Assembly: GCA_009780595.1 (NCBI GenBank)
Contig: WQZT01000025.1
Location: 1-11,872 of the forward strand
Reading direction: 5' to 3'
Source of the DNA: Treponema sp.
GTDB lineage: Bacteria > Spirochaetota > Spirochaetia > Treponematales > Breznakiellaceae
DNA: 11,872 nt
Shown: positions 1 to 7,103 of the stretch, piece by piece
How positions within the stretch are numbered: position 1 is the stretch's first letter
Layout of the letters: the number at the start of each line of letters is the position of its first letter
Program-made: the position numbers and the translations under genes
The notes under the pieces: model-generated
Seen by the model: the letters and a program-made list of their open reading frames with translations, nothing else
What the model was told of the DNA's origin: nothing
The model's database searches: none

Positions 1-846
1 ACTACCATACAAATGCTTGCAATTTCTCAGGAACGGAACACTTACAGGCTTATCCATGAATTTACTGGCAAGCCATCCATACAATTTTCACATTTTAAGT
101 TTTCTGATGACAGGAGATCGGCAATTTGGAAGAGCGGCTATGACATTGCACCTTTATACCATATTGACGGCGAAAATGGTGTACTATCCTACTTATTCGA
201 GGTGGGAAATAGATATGCATTATCATCTGACGGGCGTTTTATTGCTTTTGTCCCTGCTTCCCAAGCCCATCGTAACACGCTTGCGCTTTTCAGCGTGGAA
301 GCAGGGGATGTTATAGCGCAATTCGCAATAACAATAGACGAAATTTTAATTTTTAGCCCGTTTATTCTTCAGGAAGGACAAAGTGACTTCAGGCTATTCA
401 ATGTCATTGATCATCCAGGGTTTACTAATGCGGAAGGAGTTCTTGATACAGAAAACTTGACGCTCCAGATGAACAAAATCTCTGGCTTTGCTCCCGAGTT
501 GAACCATGAGGATATGCTTGCCGTCCGCCTTAATAACTTTCCTCGTTTGCGGCACTCGCTTAACATAGAGCTGCCGTTCCCTGCACATGGAAGATCGCTC
601 ATCGCATCGGAATTGGTAAACGTATATTCAGAGCCTGATTTTTCAAGTGAAGTTATTCAAAGCGTTGAAAGGCTTTCCTTTGGGCAAGCGGGGTATTATT
701 TTGAGCTTCACGAGATTGGGGATGCAGTCGTTTTTGACGGCATCAGCTCGCATTGGGCGTATGTGGAGTTATGCAAATCAGATGGACAGGAGGGATGGTC
801 AATAGACACCTTCGGGTGGGTTTTTCTGGGGCTGATGGTTTATTGA
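1..846 (+). CDS. 3' part of a protein with a propeller-like segment and an SH3-like C-terminus
   Basis: The frame is open from the first base. The first ATG (13) has no ribosome-binding site in the 12 visible bases before it, and the protein there reads like the middle of a domain, so I treat this as a 5'-truncated gene ending at TGA 844-846. The first half holds beta-strand-like segments with a serine-aspartate-glycine-arginine turn followed by hydrophobic residues (SSDGRFIAF, about residues 76-84 from the window start). That pattern is typical of WD40 or TolB-like propeller blades. The last 85 or so residues (ASELVNVYSEPDFSSEVI onward, with a tryptophan-tyrosine-valine strand and a tryptophan near the end) resemble a bacterial SH3 (SH3b) domain. 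Such domains often bind peptidoglycan or mediate protein contacts. No signal peptide is visible because the N-terminus lies outside the window. The domain assignments come from pattern only, and the function is unknown. The next gene, thrS, is separated by 166 bp containing repeats, so an operon with it is unlikely. Confidence 0.7.
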   Translation, partial: TTIQMLAISQERNTYRLIHEFTGKPSIQFSHFKFSDDRRSAIWKSGYDIAPLYHIDGENGVLSYLFEVGNRYALSSDGRFIAFVPASQAHRNTLALFSVEAGDVIAQFAITIDEILIFSPFILQEGQSDFRLFNVIDHPGFTNAEGVLDTENLTLQMNKISGFAPELNHEDMLAVRLNNFPRLRHSLNIELPFPAHGRSLIASELVNVYSEPDFSSEVIQSVERLSFGQAGYYFELHEIGDAVVFDGISSHWAYVELCKSDGQEGWSIDTFGWVFLGLMVY

Positions 847-880
847 GGGTTGGATGTGTTACATGATGAATACTTCCCTA

Positions 881-914
881 AAAGAGCCAACACCGAAGGT
901 GTTGACCCGCCGCC
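881..914. repeat. 34-bp hairpin repeat, copy 1
   Basis: This is the first of two identical 34-bp copies, 64 bp apart from start to start. Inside it, CAACACC (888-894) and GGTGTTG (898-904) form a perfect 7-bp stem with loop GAA. The copy runs on into a GC-rich palindromic tail, CGCTAGCG at 917-924, and GCGGG at 922-926 can pair with CCCGC at 906-910. It resembles a REP-like intergenic element. Its family is not identified. Confidence 0.8.
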
Positions 915-944
915 TGCGCTAGCGGGCATTTAATCCCCTCCTTG

Positions 945-978
945 AAAGAGCCAACACCGAAGGTGTTGACCCGCCGCC
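945..978. repeat. 34-bp hairpin repeat, copy 2
   Basis: This copy is identical to the one at 881-914. The stem arms are at 952-958 and 962-968. Its TTGACC (966-971) falls where a -35 element for thrS would be expected. The 30 bp between the copies differ from the sequence that follows the second copy, so the exact repeat unit is 34 bp. Confidence 0.8.
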
Positions 979-995
979 CGCTAATTGCGTACAAT
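966..995 (+). promoter_or_regulatory. possible thrS promoter, partly made by the repeat
   Basis: TTGACC (966-971), a spacer of 18, then TACAAT (990-995) resembles a sigma70 promoter just upstream of thrS. Transcription would start near 1002, leaving a leader of only about 11 nt with the ribosome-binding site at its very 5' end. That makes the assignment uncertain. The -35 lies inside repeat copy 2. Confidence 0.3.
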
Positions 996-1012
996 AACCG
1001 AGAGGTTCTGCC

Positions 1013-2806
1013 ATGTCTGAAGTAAACAAAATAAACGCTGACCAACGGCTGGAGTCAATCCGCCACTCTGTCAGCCACGTTATGGCGCAAGCCGTTACCC
1101 GCCTTTTCCCCGGGACAAAGGTCGCTATCGGTCCGTCTATCGAAAACGGTTTTTACTACGATTTTCAGTTTCCTGCTAGCGAGAGCGGCAAGCCGGCGAT
1201 CACCGCAGAGGATCTGCCCGCCATCGAAGCGGAGATGAAAAAGCTCATCGACAGCCGGCAGGATTTTACGCGGGTGGAACTTGAGCGCGCTCAGGCGCTT
1301 GACCGCTTTGCCGATGAGCCGTTCAAGCAGGAGCTTATCAACGATCTTCCGCCCGGCGAGACGATGAGCGTTTACGAAAACCGCGCCTCAGACGGGGCGC
1401 TCCAGTGGGCGGATTTGTGCCGCGGACCGCACATTCAAAACACGCGCGAGATTCACAGCGGGGCGTTTAAGCTTATGAGCATCGCCGGAGCGTACTGGCG
1501 CGGGGACGAAAACCGCCCCATGCTCACGCGCATTTACGGCACGGCGTGGGAAACTCCCAAAGACCTGAAAGCCCACCTCGCGTTTCTGGAGGAAGTCGAA
1601 AAGCGCGACCACCGCCGCATCGGCAAGGAGCTCGACCTGTATTCTACGCACGAGGAAGCCGGGGCGGGGCTCGTGTACTGGCATCCGAAGGGCGGGCGTA
1701 TGCGGGTTGCCATCGAAGATTTCTGGCGGCAGGCGCATTACCGCAACGGCTACGAAATCCTGTACACTCCGCACATCGGCAAATCGTGGCTGTGGGAAAC
1801 TTCCGGCCACCTCGGTTTTTACAAAGAGGGAATGTACAGCTCGATGGAAATCGACAAGCAGGATTATTACCTCAAGCCGATGAACTGTCCTTTCCATATT
1901 ATGATTTACAACAACTCAGGCCGCTCGTACCGCGACCTGCCTCTGCGCTGGGCGGAACTCGGCACGGTGTACCGCTACGAGCGCTCAGGCGTTTTGCACG
2001 GCTTGCTCCGTGTGCGCGGTTTTACGCAAGACGACGCGCACATCATCTGTACGCCGCAGCAAATGGAAAGCGAGATTCTCGAAGTTCTGCGTTTTAGCCT
2101 GTGGATATGGAACGTGTTCGGCTTTAAGGACATCAAGGCGTACCTTGCCACCAAGCCTGCGGAGTCCGTGGGCGAGCAGAGCCGCTGGGATGCTGCGCTG
2201 GAAAGCCTTCGCAAAGCTATCGATGCCGAAGGGCTTGCCTACGAAATCGATGAAGGCGGCGGCGCGTTCTACGGACCTAAAATCGACTTGAAGATTAAAG
2301 ACGCGCTGGGACGCGAGTGGCAAATGACCACGATCCAGTTCGACTTTAACGAGCCTGAGCGTTTTGATATGACGTTCGTTGACGCTGACGGCACGCGCAA
2401 GCGCCCGTATATGATACACCGCGCGCTGCTGGGCAGCCTTGAACGCTTTTTCGGTGTGCTCATCGAGCATTTCGGCGGCGCGTTCCCGGTGTGGATTGCT
2501 CCGGAGCAGGTTGCCGTTATTCCCGTGTCGGATGTTTTCAACGAGTACGCGAACAAGATCGCCAATGAACTGAAGGCTAGAAACTTGCGGGTTTCTGCCG
2601 AGCTTGACGATAACCGGATGAACGCGAAAATCCGCGACTGCCAGAACCGGAAAATCCCGTATATGCTCGTGGTGGGCGAGCGGGAAGCCAGCGAAGGCAC
2701 GGTGTCGATTCGTCTGCGGGACGGCAGGCAAATGCCCGCGATGAAGGTTGCCGAGTTTGCCGATTGCGCGGCGAACAAGGTCGAAAGCCGCGCACTGGAT
2801 TTGTAA
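1013..2806 (+). CDS. thrS: threonyl-tRNA synthetase without TGS domain
   Basis: This class II synthetase attaches threonine to tRNA-Thr in the cytoplasm. The ATG at 1013 follows AGAGG (1001-1005) at a spacing of 7. An in-frame TAA at 995-997 rules out a longer start. The protein has 597 residues against 642 in E. coli. The missing part is the N-terminal TGS domain, and the protein opens directly in the editing domain. Editing-site residues are visible as H18-x3-H22 and C136-x3-H140. The catalytic zinc ligands C292 (in KPMNCPFH), H343 (in DDAHI) and H469 (in MIHRA) all lie 42 positions before E. coli C334, H385 and H511, so the core is colinear. Motif 2 (TVYRYERSG, then RVRGFTQDDAH) and the C-terminal anticodon-binding domain (from about AFPVWIAPEQ) are intact. 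It converges with the minus-strand operon after a gap of 30 bp. I see no T-rich terminator hairpin in that gap. Confidence 0.97.
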   Translation: MSEVNKINADQRLESIRHSVSHVMAQAVTRLFPGTKVAIGPSIENGFYYDFQFPASESGKPAITAEDLPAIEAEMKKLIDSRQDFTRVELERAQALDRFADEPFKQELINDLPPGETMSVYENRASDGALQWADLCRGPHIQNTREIHSGAFKLMSIAGAYWRGDENRPMLTRIYGTAWETPKDLKAHLAFLEEVEKRDHRRIGKELDLYSTHEEAGAGLVYWHPKGGRMRVAIEDFWRQAHYRNGYEILYTPHIGKSWLWETSGHLGFYKEGMYSSMEIDKQDYYLKPMNCPFHIMIYNNSGRSYRDLPLRWAELGTVYRYERSGVLHGLLRVRGFTQDDAHIICTPQQMESEILEVLRFSLWIWNVFGFKDIKAYLATKPAESVGEQSRWDAALESLRKAIDAEGLAYEIDEGGGAFYGPKIDLKIKDALGREWQMTTIQFDFNEPERFDMTFVDADGTRKRPYMIHRALLGSLERFFGVLIEHFGGAFPVWIAPEQVAVIPVSDVFNEYANKIANELKARNLRVSAELDDNRMNAKIRDCQNRKIPYMLVVGEREASEGTVSIRLRDGRQMPAMKVAEFADCAANKVESRALDL

Positions 2807-2836
2807 GAAAATGTGAGGCGGGTGCTATGGATAAAG

Positions 2837-4069
2837 CTAATTCCGCTTGACGGTAATCAGGTTGTCAAGGTAATTCCGAAACGCTACCTCGAATTCCTCG
2901 GTGATTCTTCGTTCCGCCGTCCGTAGCGCCCGCTGTTCCGCTTCCGCTATCGTCAAATGTCCTTCCCGCCCACTTATCATCGGGTGGGTGAACAGCCCGC
3001 TGTTCCCTTCGGCGGCATGTTCCAGCCGTGCGCTCAGTTCAAAGCGGACAAATTGATTTTGCTGGCCGGGGAGGTCTACACGGCTGGAGTTGTACGAAAC
3101 TCTCATCACATACCGCGAATTGTCCTGCCCGCTCCGAAAGCCCGCTCTCGTTATAACGCCGTCAAAAGCGTTGCGTATCCGGTTGTCCTGATCGCCAGTT
3201 ACCACAATGCCGACGGGGATGGTGCGGATAACGTCAGCCGCCGCAATGCGAAAATCGTTGCCGGTTTGCAGTGCGGCGGGATTTATGCCGCGCGTGTTTC
3301 CGATAACGGTCAGCACGTTGCCGTACATACGGTTGACATCGGCAATCGCCGCCGCCAGCCTCAGTCGCGCAAAGCCGTCGAGCGAATTCCGCACCTGCGG
3401 TGTCATATTCACAAGGTCGCTGATAATTCGTTCGTTCGAGCGGATGAGGTCGGCGTACAGGACAGACGTTCTCTCGTTTTCCATAACGGCAACCGCATAG
3501 TGAATGTTGTTCCGTGTGTCAAACCAGTTTCCGGCAATTTCCGCCCCGACTAAAGTGTCCATCTGCGCCGATGTTGTAATGGCGTTCTGTACAGCGGTGC
3601 TTTCTGACACCTGAATTACACCGCTCCGAATCGCCTCGCTGTAGCTCGTTGTGGTATGCAGTTCCGCTTGCACCGCTTGCCCGAATATTCCAACGATTTT
3701 TGCCAGCGCGTCTGCTTCCGCTTGCGCCCTGCCGGGGCCGTAGCCAACCGCCGCGACAAAGCGGCTTCTGGGATACACAGCGCTGGGATTGTCCACCCAC
3801 GCCGGGCGTGCCGTTACGGGCGAAGATGCGCCGCTTTGCGCCGCCGCGCCACCTTGTGCCGCCGCGCCGCCAGAACCAGCCCCGCCTGAAGGAGCGCCAC
3901 TTGAAGAGAGATCTCTTCCGCCGCCATCCATCGCAGCAAGCGCCGCCTGAGCTGCGGCTTCTGCCTCCGCCGCTTCCCGCTCCGCGTTACTGGGGGCGGC
4001 ACTGGCGCACGCCGCCAGAAGTGCGGCACACAACGCCGCCGCTGTAAACATCGACATCATCTTAAACAT
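2837..4069 (-). CDS. LPP20-family lipoprotein
   Basis: This is a predicted outer-envelope lipoprotein of 410 residues. A signal peptide ends in LLAAC with C21 as the lipidated cysteine. A low-complexity Ala/Gly/Ser linker follows, at about residues 26-87. The segment ARPAWVDNP near residue 87, then FVAAVGYGPGRAQAEADA and a stretch ending in VAVMENE, matches the general pattern of LPP20-type lipoproteins. A second domain fills the last 130 or so residues and ends in a charged helix (EAEQRALRTAERRITEEFE). The ATG at 4069 follows GAGG at a spacing of 5 and overlaps the end of the upstream COG3014-like gene by 13 bp, which suggests translational coupling. It is the last gene of the operon, and its stop is TAG at 2839-2837. 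In other bacteria LPP20-like, COG3014 and LpoB genes are found side by side, but the role of this member is not settled. An internal ATG at codon 4 is an alternative start. Confidence 0.85.
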   Translation of the reverse strand: MFKMMSMFTAAALCAALLAACASAAPSNAEREAAEAEAAAQAALAAMDGGGRDLSSSGAPSGGAGSGGAAAQGGAAAQSGASSPVTARPAWVDNPSAVYPRSRFVAAVGYGPGRAQAEADALAKIVGIFGQAVQAELHTTTSYSEAIRSGVIQVSESTAVQNAITTSAQMDTLVGAEIAGNWFDTRNNIHYAVAVMENERTSVLYADLIRSNERIISDLVNMTPQVRNSLDGFARLRLAAAIADVNRMYGNVLTVIGNTRGINPAALQTGNDFRIAAADVIRTIPVGIVVTGDQDNRIRNAFDGVITRAGFRSGQDNSRYVMRVSYNSSRVDLPGQQNQFVRFELSARLEHAAEGNSGLFTHPMISGREGHLTIAEAEQRALRTAERRITEEFEVAFRNYLDNLITVKRN

Positions 4070-5373
4070 ATAAACCTCGTTAAATTCAAAGTATGCTCGC
4101 CGACTTCCAGTAATTGCGATTGGGATTCAATAAGCCGCGAAGCTCCGTAAAAATTCACTGTAACCGTATACGAGCCGGGTGTCAGGTTAATTGCGCCCAC
4201 CAGCACGCGGGCAGGGAAAAAGCGGGAAATCCTCGTGTCAGCCCGCTCGGACGCTTCGGAAAACGTCCGCCCCAAAACGCCCACCAAAAGCCCCATTCCA
4301 TCACCGCCGCGATCCCGAGCTACGTTCGCCCCAATAGCGGCGGCAGTAGTCCGCGTAATTGCGCGGACGGTACTTCTAATCACCGTCAGCGTGTAGGTTG
4401 AGCGGAACGTTTCCCGCGCAACCGCGCTCATATCTTCCAAAAGTTCCAGATTAAAACGCTCCCCCGTATCCAAAACCACTTCCACCCGGCTGATGCTCTG
4501 CGGCCTGTCTACCATGACCGGAAGCGATATACGGGTTGAGTTGTTGGGAAATTCAAACGGCAGGGGAATGAGAATGTGACTTGATTCCTTTATGGGGGCA
4601 AGCCCGGTAAAGGCAATAACGTTCAGCCGCGCCCGCCCTGCGGGTATGGAAAGCTCCCCGTTCACCGAAGAGGGAATCGGGTGAGTGTAAATATCCGGCG
4701 CAAGATTAAAGGCGCGGGCGAGTTCCTGAGAATCAATCCGCGCGCTGTCCATATTTCCGATAGCACGGTAAAATAAAATCCCCAAATACCGCGACAGTGC
4801 CGAGTTGGAAAAACTGGATGCCTCCATCGGAATCTGCCGCGGGTCTACATTCTGGTTTGAATCGATCATCCGCCGCGCAACTCTCTGAAACCTATCCGCA
4901 AGGACAACCAGCTTTTCGTTCATCCGCCTGATTTCAACGAGGGAGCTTTCGATATTCCCCATCGCGTGAAAATTAAGCGCGTTAAAAACGTTGATGTACA
5001 AATCTTCGTAGTTTTCACCCTGATAATCGCGCACCGTGTCGTTCAGCAACAGAGCGCCAATATCCTGCGTGATACTTCTGGTGAAAGCTTCCTCGATGAG
5101 CCGCTCCGCATTGTTAAGGTCGTTGAAGGACTCCCGGTACATTCCGGCAAAATGCTGTATCATTCCCCGGTCGAGGTAAAACAGCACATCGTTTCTGGCG
5201 CTGTTGTACACGCTGCCCCGCGCCCCGCGCCTGTTGTTCAACGCAGCCAGCGCTTGCTGGTGAGAACCATCCCGCACCTGCTCGTCGATTTGAGTATAAA
5301 TCTTGGGATTGCTGGCGCACGACACAAGCACGAGGAACACCGCCGCCAGCACAAGGAGACGCAAACACTTCAC
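4057..5373 (-). CDS. COG3014-like lipoprotein
   Basis: This is a 438-residue predicted lipoprotein with a signal peptide ending LVLVSC and C19 as the lipidation site. The start is GTG (5373-5371), preceded by AAAGGGAG (5390-5383) at a spacing of 9. The N-terminal half looks alpha-helical and TPR-like, with repeated aromatic and alanine positions around residues 35-110 (for example HQQALAALNNRR and FNDLNNAERLIEEAF). The C-terminal half is beta-rich. Near its end, ERADTRISRFFPARV resembles the aspartate-arginine/proline motif I associate with the COG3014 family, followed by LTPGSYTVTV. The gene is the middle member of the operon, 57 bp after the LpoB-like gene and overlapping the LPP20-like gene by 13 bp. 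Its function is unproven. Its position suggests envelope or peptidoglycan-synthesis support together with the LpoB-like protein. Confidence 0.82.
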   Translation of the reverse strand: MKCLRLLVLAAVFLVLVSCASNPKIYTQIDEQVRDGSHQQALAALNNRRGARGSVYNSARNDVLFYLDRGMIQHFAGMYRESFNDLNNAERLIEEAFTRSITQDIGALLLNDTVRDYQGENYEDLYINVFNALNFHAMGNIESSLVEIRRMNEKLVVLADRFQRVARRMIDSNQNVDPRQIPMEASSFSNSALSRYLGILFYRAIGNMDSARIDSQELARAFNLAPDIYTHPIPSSVNGELSIPAGRARLNVIAFTGLAPIKESSHILIPLPFEFPNNSTRISLPVMVDRPQSISRVEVVLDTGERFNLELLEDMSAVARETFRSTYTLTVIRSTVRAITRTTAAAIGANVARDRGGDGMGLLVGVLGRTFSEASERADTRISRFFPARVLVGAINLTPGSYTVTVNFYGASRLIESQSQLLEVGEHTLNLTRFICLR

Positions 5374-5430
5374 CTCAGCAAACTCCCTTTGTACAAAGCA
5401 AAAAGCGAATCAAGCAACGTTTGAGCGCGC

Positions 5431-6057
5431 TTACGAACGGCGGCGAGGCTGTGTGATTACTTTTCTTATATCGCGGTTTTCGCCAATCCAGATTCGGGTG
5501 TTTCTCTCAAGGTGAGTCATTTCGGCGTTGATAAAATACGAACGCACCGTTGTGTTGCCTGACTGCTCGACAATGGAGTTAATTGATCCGGTTAAAAGAA
5601 GCACCGCGCCAGTTTCGTTCGCCAGCGCCGAAGCTGTTGCCTCGCTTGCGAACACCTGCTGATCCTGCCGCTCGGCGCGGAGTTCCACGCGGGTCGCGCC
5701 CCCGGCGACAAAGTCCATTTTCCCCGAATTGAAAATGGCGCTCTCCATCATCCGCGAGATGATGGCAGTATCAATATGCTCGCTCGATTCGTTTCTAAAC
5801 GAGCCAACCAAAACCGCCGGTAATCTGCCGTTGTTCTGGGCAGTATACTGTTGAATGAATTGCGCCAGGCGGGGGGAAGTCAAACTGTTGTTGATAAGGC
5901 TTTCCGCCACCATGCGGGCATCGGTATCGTTCCAGCGGCCAGTCAAATCGATAGCGGTGTCTGTCCCGACACGGGTAACTTTTGGACTAGAACTGCACGC
6001 GGAAACCAACGCGGCAACAAGCGCAACACATGAAAACACAACAAGAGATTTTCTCAT
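5431..6057 (-). CDS. LpoB-like penicillin-binding-protein activator lipoprotein
   Basis: This 208-residue lipoprotein resembles LpoB, the outer-membrane lipoprotein that in enterobacteria activates the peptidoglycan synthase PBP1B. The signal peptide ends LVSAC with C21 lipidated. After a short linker comes DLTGRWNDTDARMVAESLI, a start I associate with LpoB-like domains. The alternating strands and helices that follow (AVLVGSFRNESSEHIDTAIISRM and GAVLLLTGSINSI) fit the LpoB fold. I chose the ATG at 6057 because GGAGG (6068-6064) lies 6 nt before it. The TTG one codon upstream (6060) would be only 3 nt from that site. It is the first gene of a three-lipoprotein operon and has its own promoter. 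It is much shorter in the N-terminal linker than enterobacterial LpoB needs to be to cross the periplasm, so whether it reaches a PBP is inference. Confidence 0.85.
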   Translation of the reverse strand: MRKSLVVFSCVALVAALVSACSSSPKVTRVGTDTAIDLTGRWNDTDARMVAESLINNSLTSPRLAQFIQQYTAQNNGRLPAVLVGSFRNESSEHIDTAIISRMMESAIFNSGKMDFVAGGATRVELRAERQDQQVFASEATASALANETGAVLLLTGSINSIVEQSGNTTVRSYFINAEMTHLERNTRIWIGENRDIRKVITQPRRRS

Positions 6058-6118
6058 CAAAATCCTCCATAAACAAAATACAAAGATAAAAAATTAGGGC
6101 GATACAGCCCTCTATTAA

Positions 6119-6147
6119 AATATATCACAAAATTTGAGCTTATTCAA
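6119..6147 (-). promoter_or_regulatory. promoter for the lipoprotein operon
   Basis: On the minus strand TTGAAT (6147-6142), a spacer of 17, then TATATT (6124-6119) forms a good sigma70-type promoter. It lies about 60 bp before the LpoB-like start. It is back to back with the plus-strand promoter at 6190-6218. Confidence 0.55.
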
Positions 6148-6189
6148 CATTAAAGCAAGTTGTATAGTGCATCTTGTTTTACATGCGAG

Positions 6190-6218
6190 TTGAAAAATAA
6201 CTGTAAATTGTATAGTAT
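6190..6218 (+). promoter_or_regulatory. promoter for the 6257 gene and hisS
   Basis: TTGAAA (6190-6195), a spacer of 17, then TAGTAT (6213-6218) lies about 40 bp before the ATG at 6257. The 9-mer TTGTATAGT that overlaps the -10 also occurs at 6160-6168, 48 bp upstream, and may be an operator or a coincidence in AT-rich DNA. Confidence 0.5.
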
Positions 6219-6256
6219 TGATATAAGTAATATAAGGAAAGAATTAGGGTGAAAAA

Positions 6257-7072
6257 ATGGCTGGTGTAATATCGGGGTCAGCGCAATATTACACAAAGTT
6301 TGCAGAGCAAACAATACTTGGTAATTACTACGCGATAAGTAAGCTGGGAATTGATCGCGCTCAGTGTTTCCTAAAAATCGGGGGCTATTTAATTCTCTGC
6401 ACGCCGTTTCAGTTGGGCTTCAAACGGTCGATTTTTATGGCGTCAATTTCAAAAAAGGAAATGGTCTTTTTTCAGAGGTATATCAATACTATCGTAGGGC
6501 TTTCCATTTCGCTTAACCCCGACAAGCGTCCTGAACCCGTCAAGTTTTTCCTCCGCTGCACGCTTAATACGATTGGTCAGATGAAAGGCCGCGAGAATGT
6601 GGGGCTTTTTGTGGTGAATTATAAAAGTTCGCCAGACGAAATGGTTACGATGATGGGCAGTTTTATGGAAACGCTGGAGCGGCTGAAAACGCTGTACGAT
6701 GAGGACGCAAGTTCGCCGATCAGAATGACACCTGCTATTTCCAAAGCGATGGGCTACAACGTGTTTGCCACGGTTACTGGCGGAGCTGCGCCGCCAAAGC
6801 GGATGCAGGTTTTAGGGCTTGCTCCAAAACAGATAGAATATGTGGAAGCCGCGCCGCCGCCGTCCACGCCTGTGCTAAAAAATGGAGCTCAGGTGGCGTA
6901 CCAGCTTTTCTTCAGGCAGTACCGTGTTTCCGTCAACGGAACGATTAGCGCCAGTGAACCGCTGCGGCCGGGCATTGTGAGAAACACGGCGGCGTTGGAA
7001 TTTAGCCCTGAGTTGGTAGAAATAATAGAAGATTTCAGATACAATTCCCAAATGAATTTGCCTCCTGAGTAA
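6257..7072 (+). CDS. conserved protein of unknown function, possibly PilZ-associated
   Basis: This is a 271-residue protein. The ATG at 6257 follows AGGG (6246-6249) at a spacing of 7. No signal peptide is visible. One hydrophobic stretch at about residues 42-61 (GGYLILCTPFQLGFKRSIFM) looks like buried beta strands rather than a membrane anchor. Residues 1-150 or so form an alpha/beta domain with SISLNPDKRPEPVKFFLRC and a helix rich in methionine and leucine (VTMMGSFMETLERLKTLYDE). An Ala/Pro-rich linker follows at about 173-206, then a small C-terminal segment. The N-terminal pattern reminds me of the spirochaete domains found next to PilZ (c-di-GMP-binding) domains. I see no RxxxR or DxSxxG PilZ signature here, so a c-di-GMP role is only a guess. 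hisS starts 31 bp downstream on the same strand, which suggests a shared transcript. Confidence 0.75.
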   Translation: MAGVISGSAQYYTKFAEQTILGNYYAISKLGIDRAQCFLKIGGYLILCTPFQLGFKRSIFMASISKKEMVFFQRYINTIVGLSISLNPDKRPEPVKFFLRCTLNTIGQMKGRENVGLFVVNYKSSPDEMVTMMGSFMETLERLKTLYDEDASSPIRMTPAISKAMGYNVFATVTGGAAPPKRMQVLGLAPKQIEYVEAAPPPSTPVLKNGAQVAYQLFFRQYRVSVNGTISASEPLRPGIVRNTAALEFSPELVEIIEDFRYNSQMNLPPE

Positions 7073-7103
7073 ATTCGTTGAACGTTGTAAGTACGAGGTT
7101 GAT

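Noticed and set aside
881..978. CRISPR array
   Set aside because: There are only two repeats with a single 30-bp interval, the repeat has its own hairpin, and no cas genes are nearby.
847..1012. T-box leader for thrS
   Set aside because: No T-box consensus or terminator/antiterminator pair is visible. The region is explained by the two hairpin repeats.
1388..2778. Several long minus-strand and alternative-frame ORFs over thrS
   Set aside because: They lie antisense to or out of frame with a fully supported synthetase gene, have arginine- and serine-rich unlikely compositions, and have no ribosome-binding sites of note.
2957..4047. Plus-strand ORFs opposite the LPP20-like gene
   Set aside because: They mirror the minus-strand lipoprotein, which has a signal peptide, ribosome-binding site and operon context. 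Their own compositions (rich in Arg and Pro) are typical of antisense shadows.
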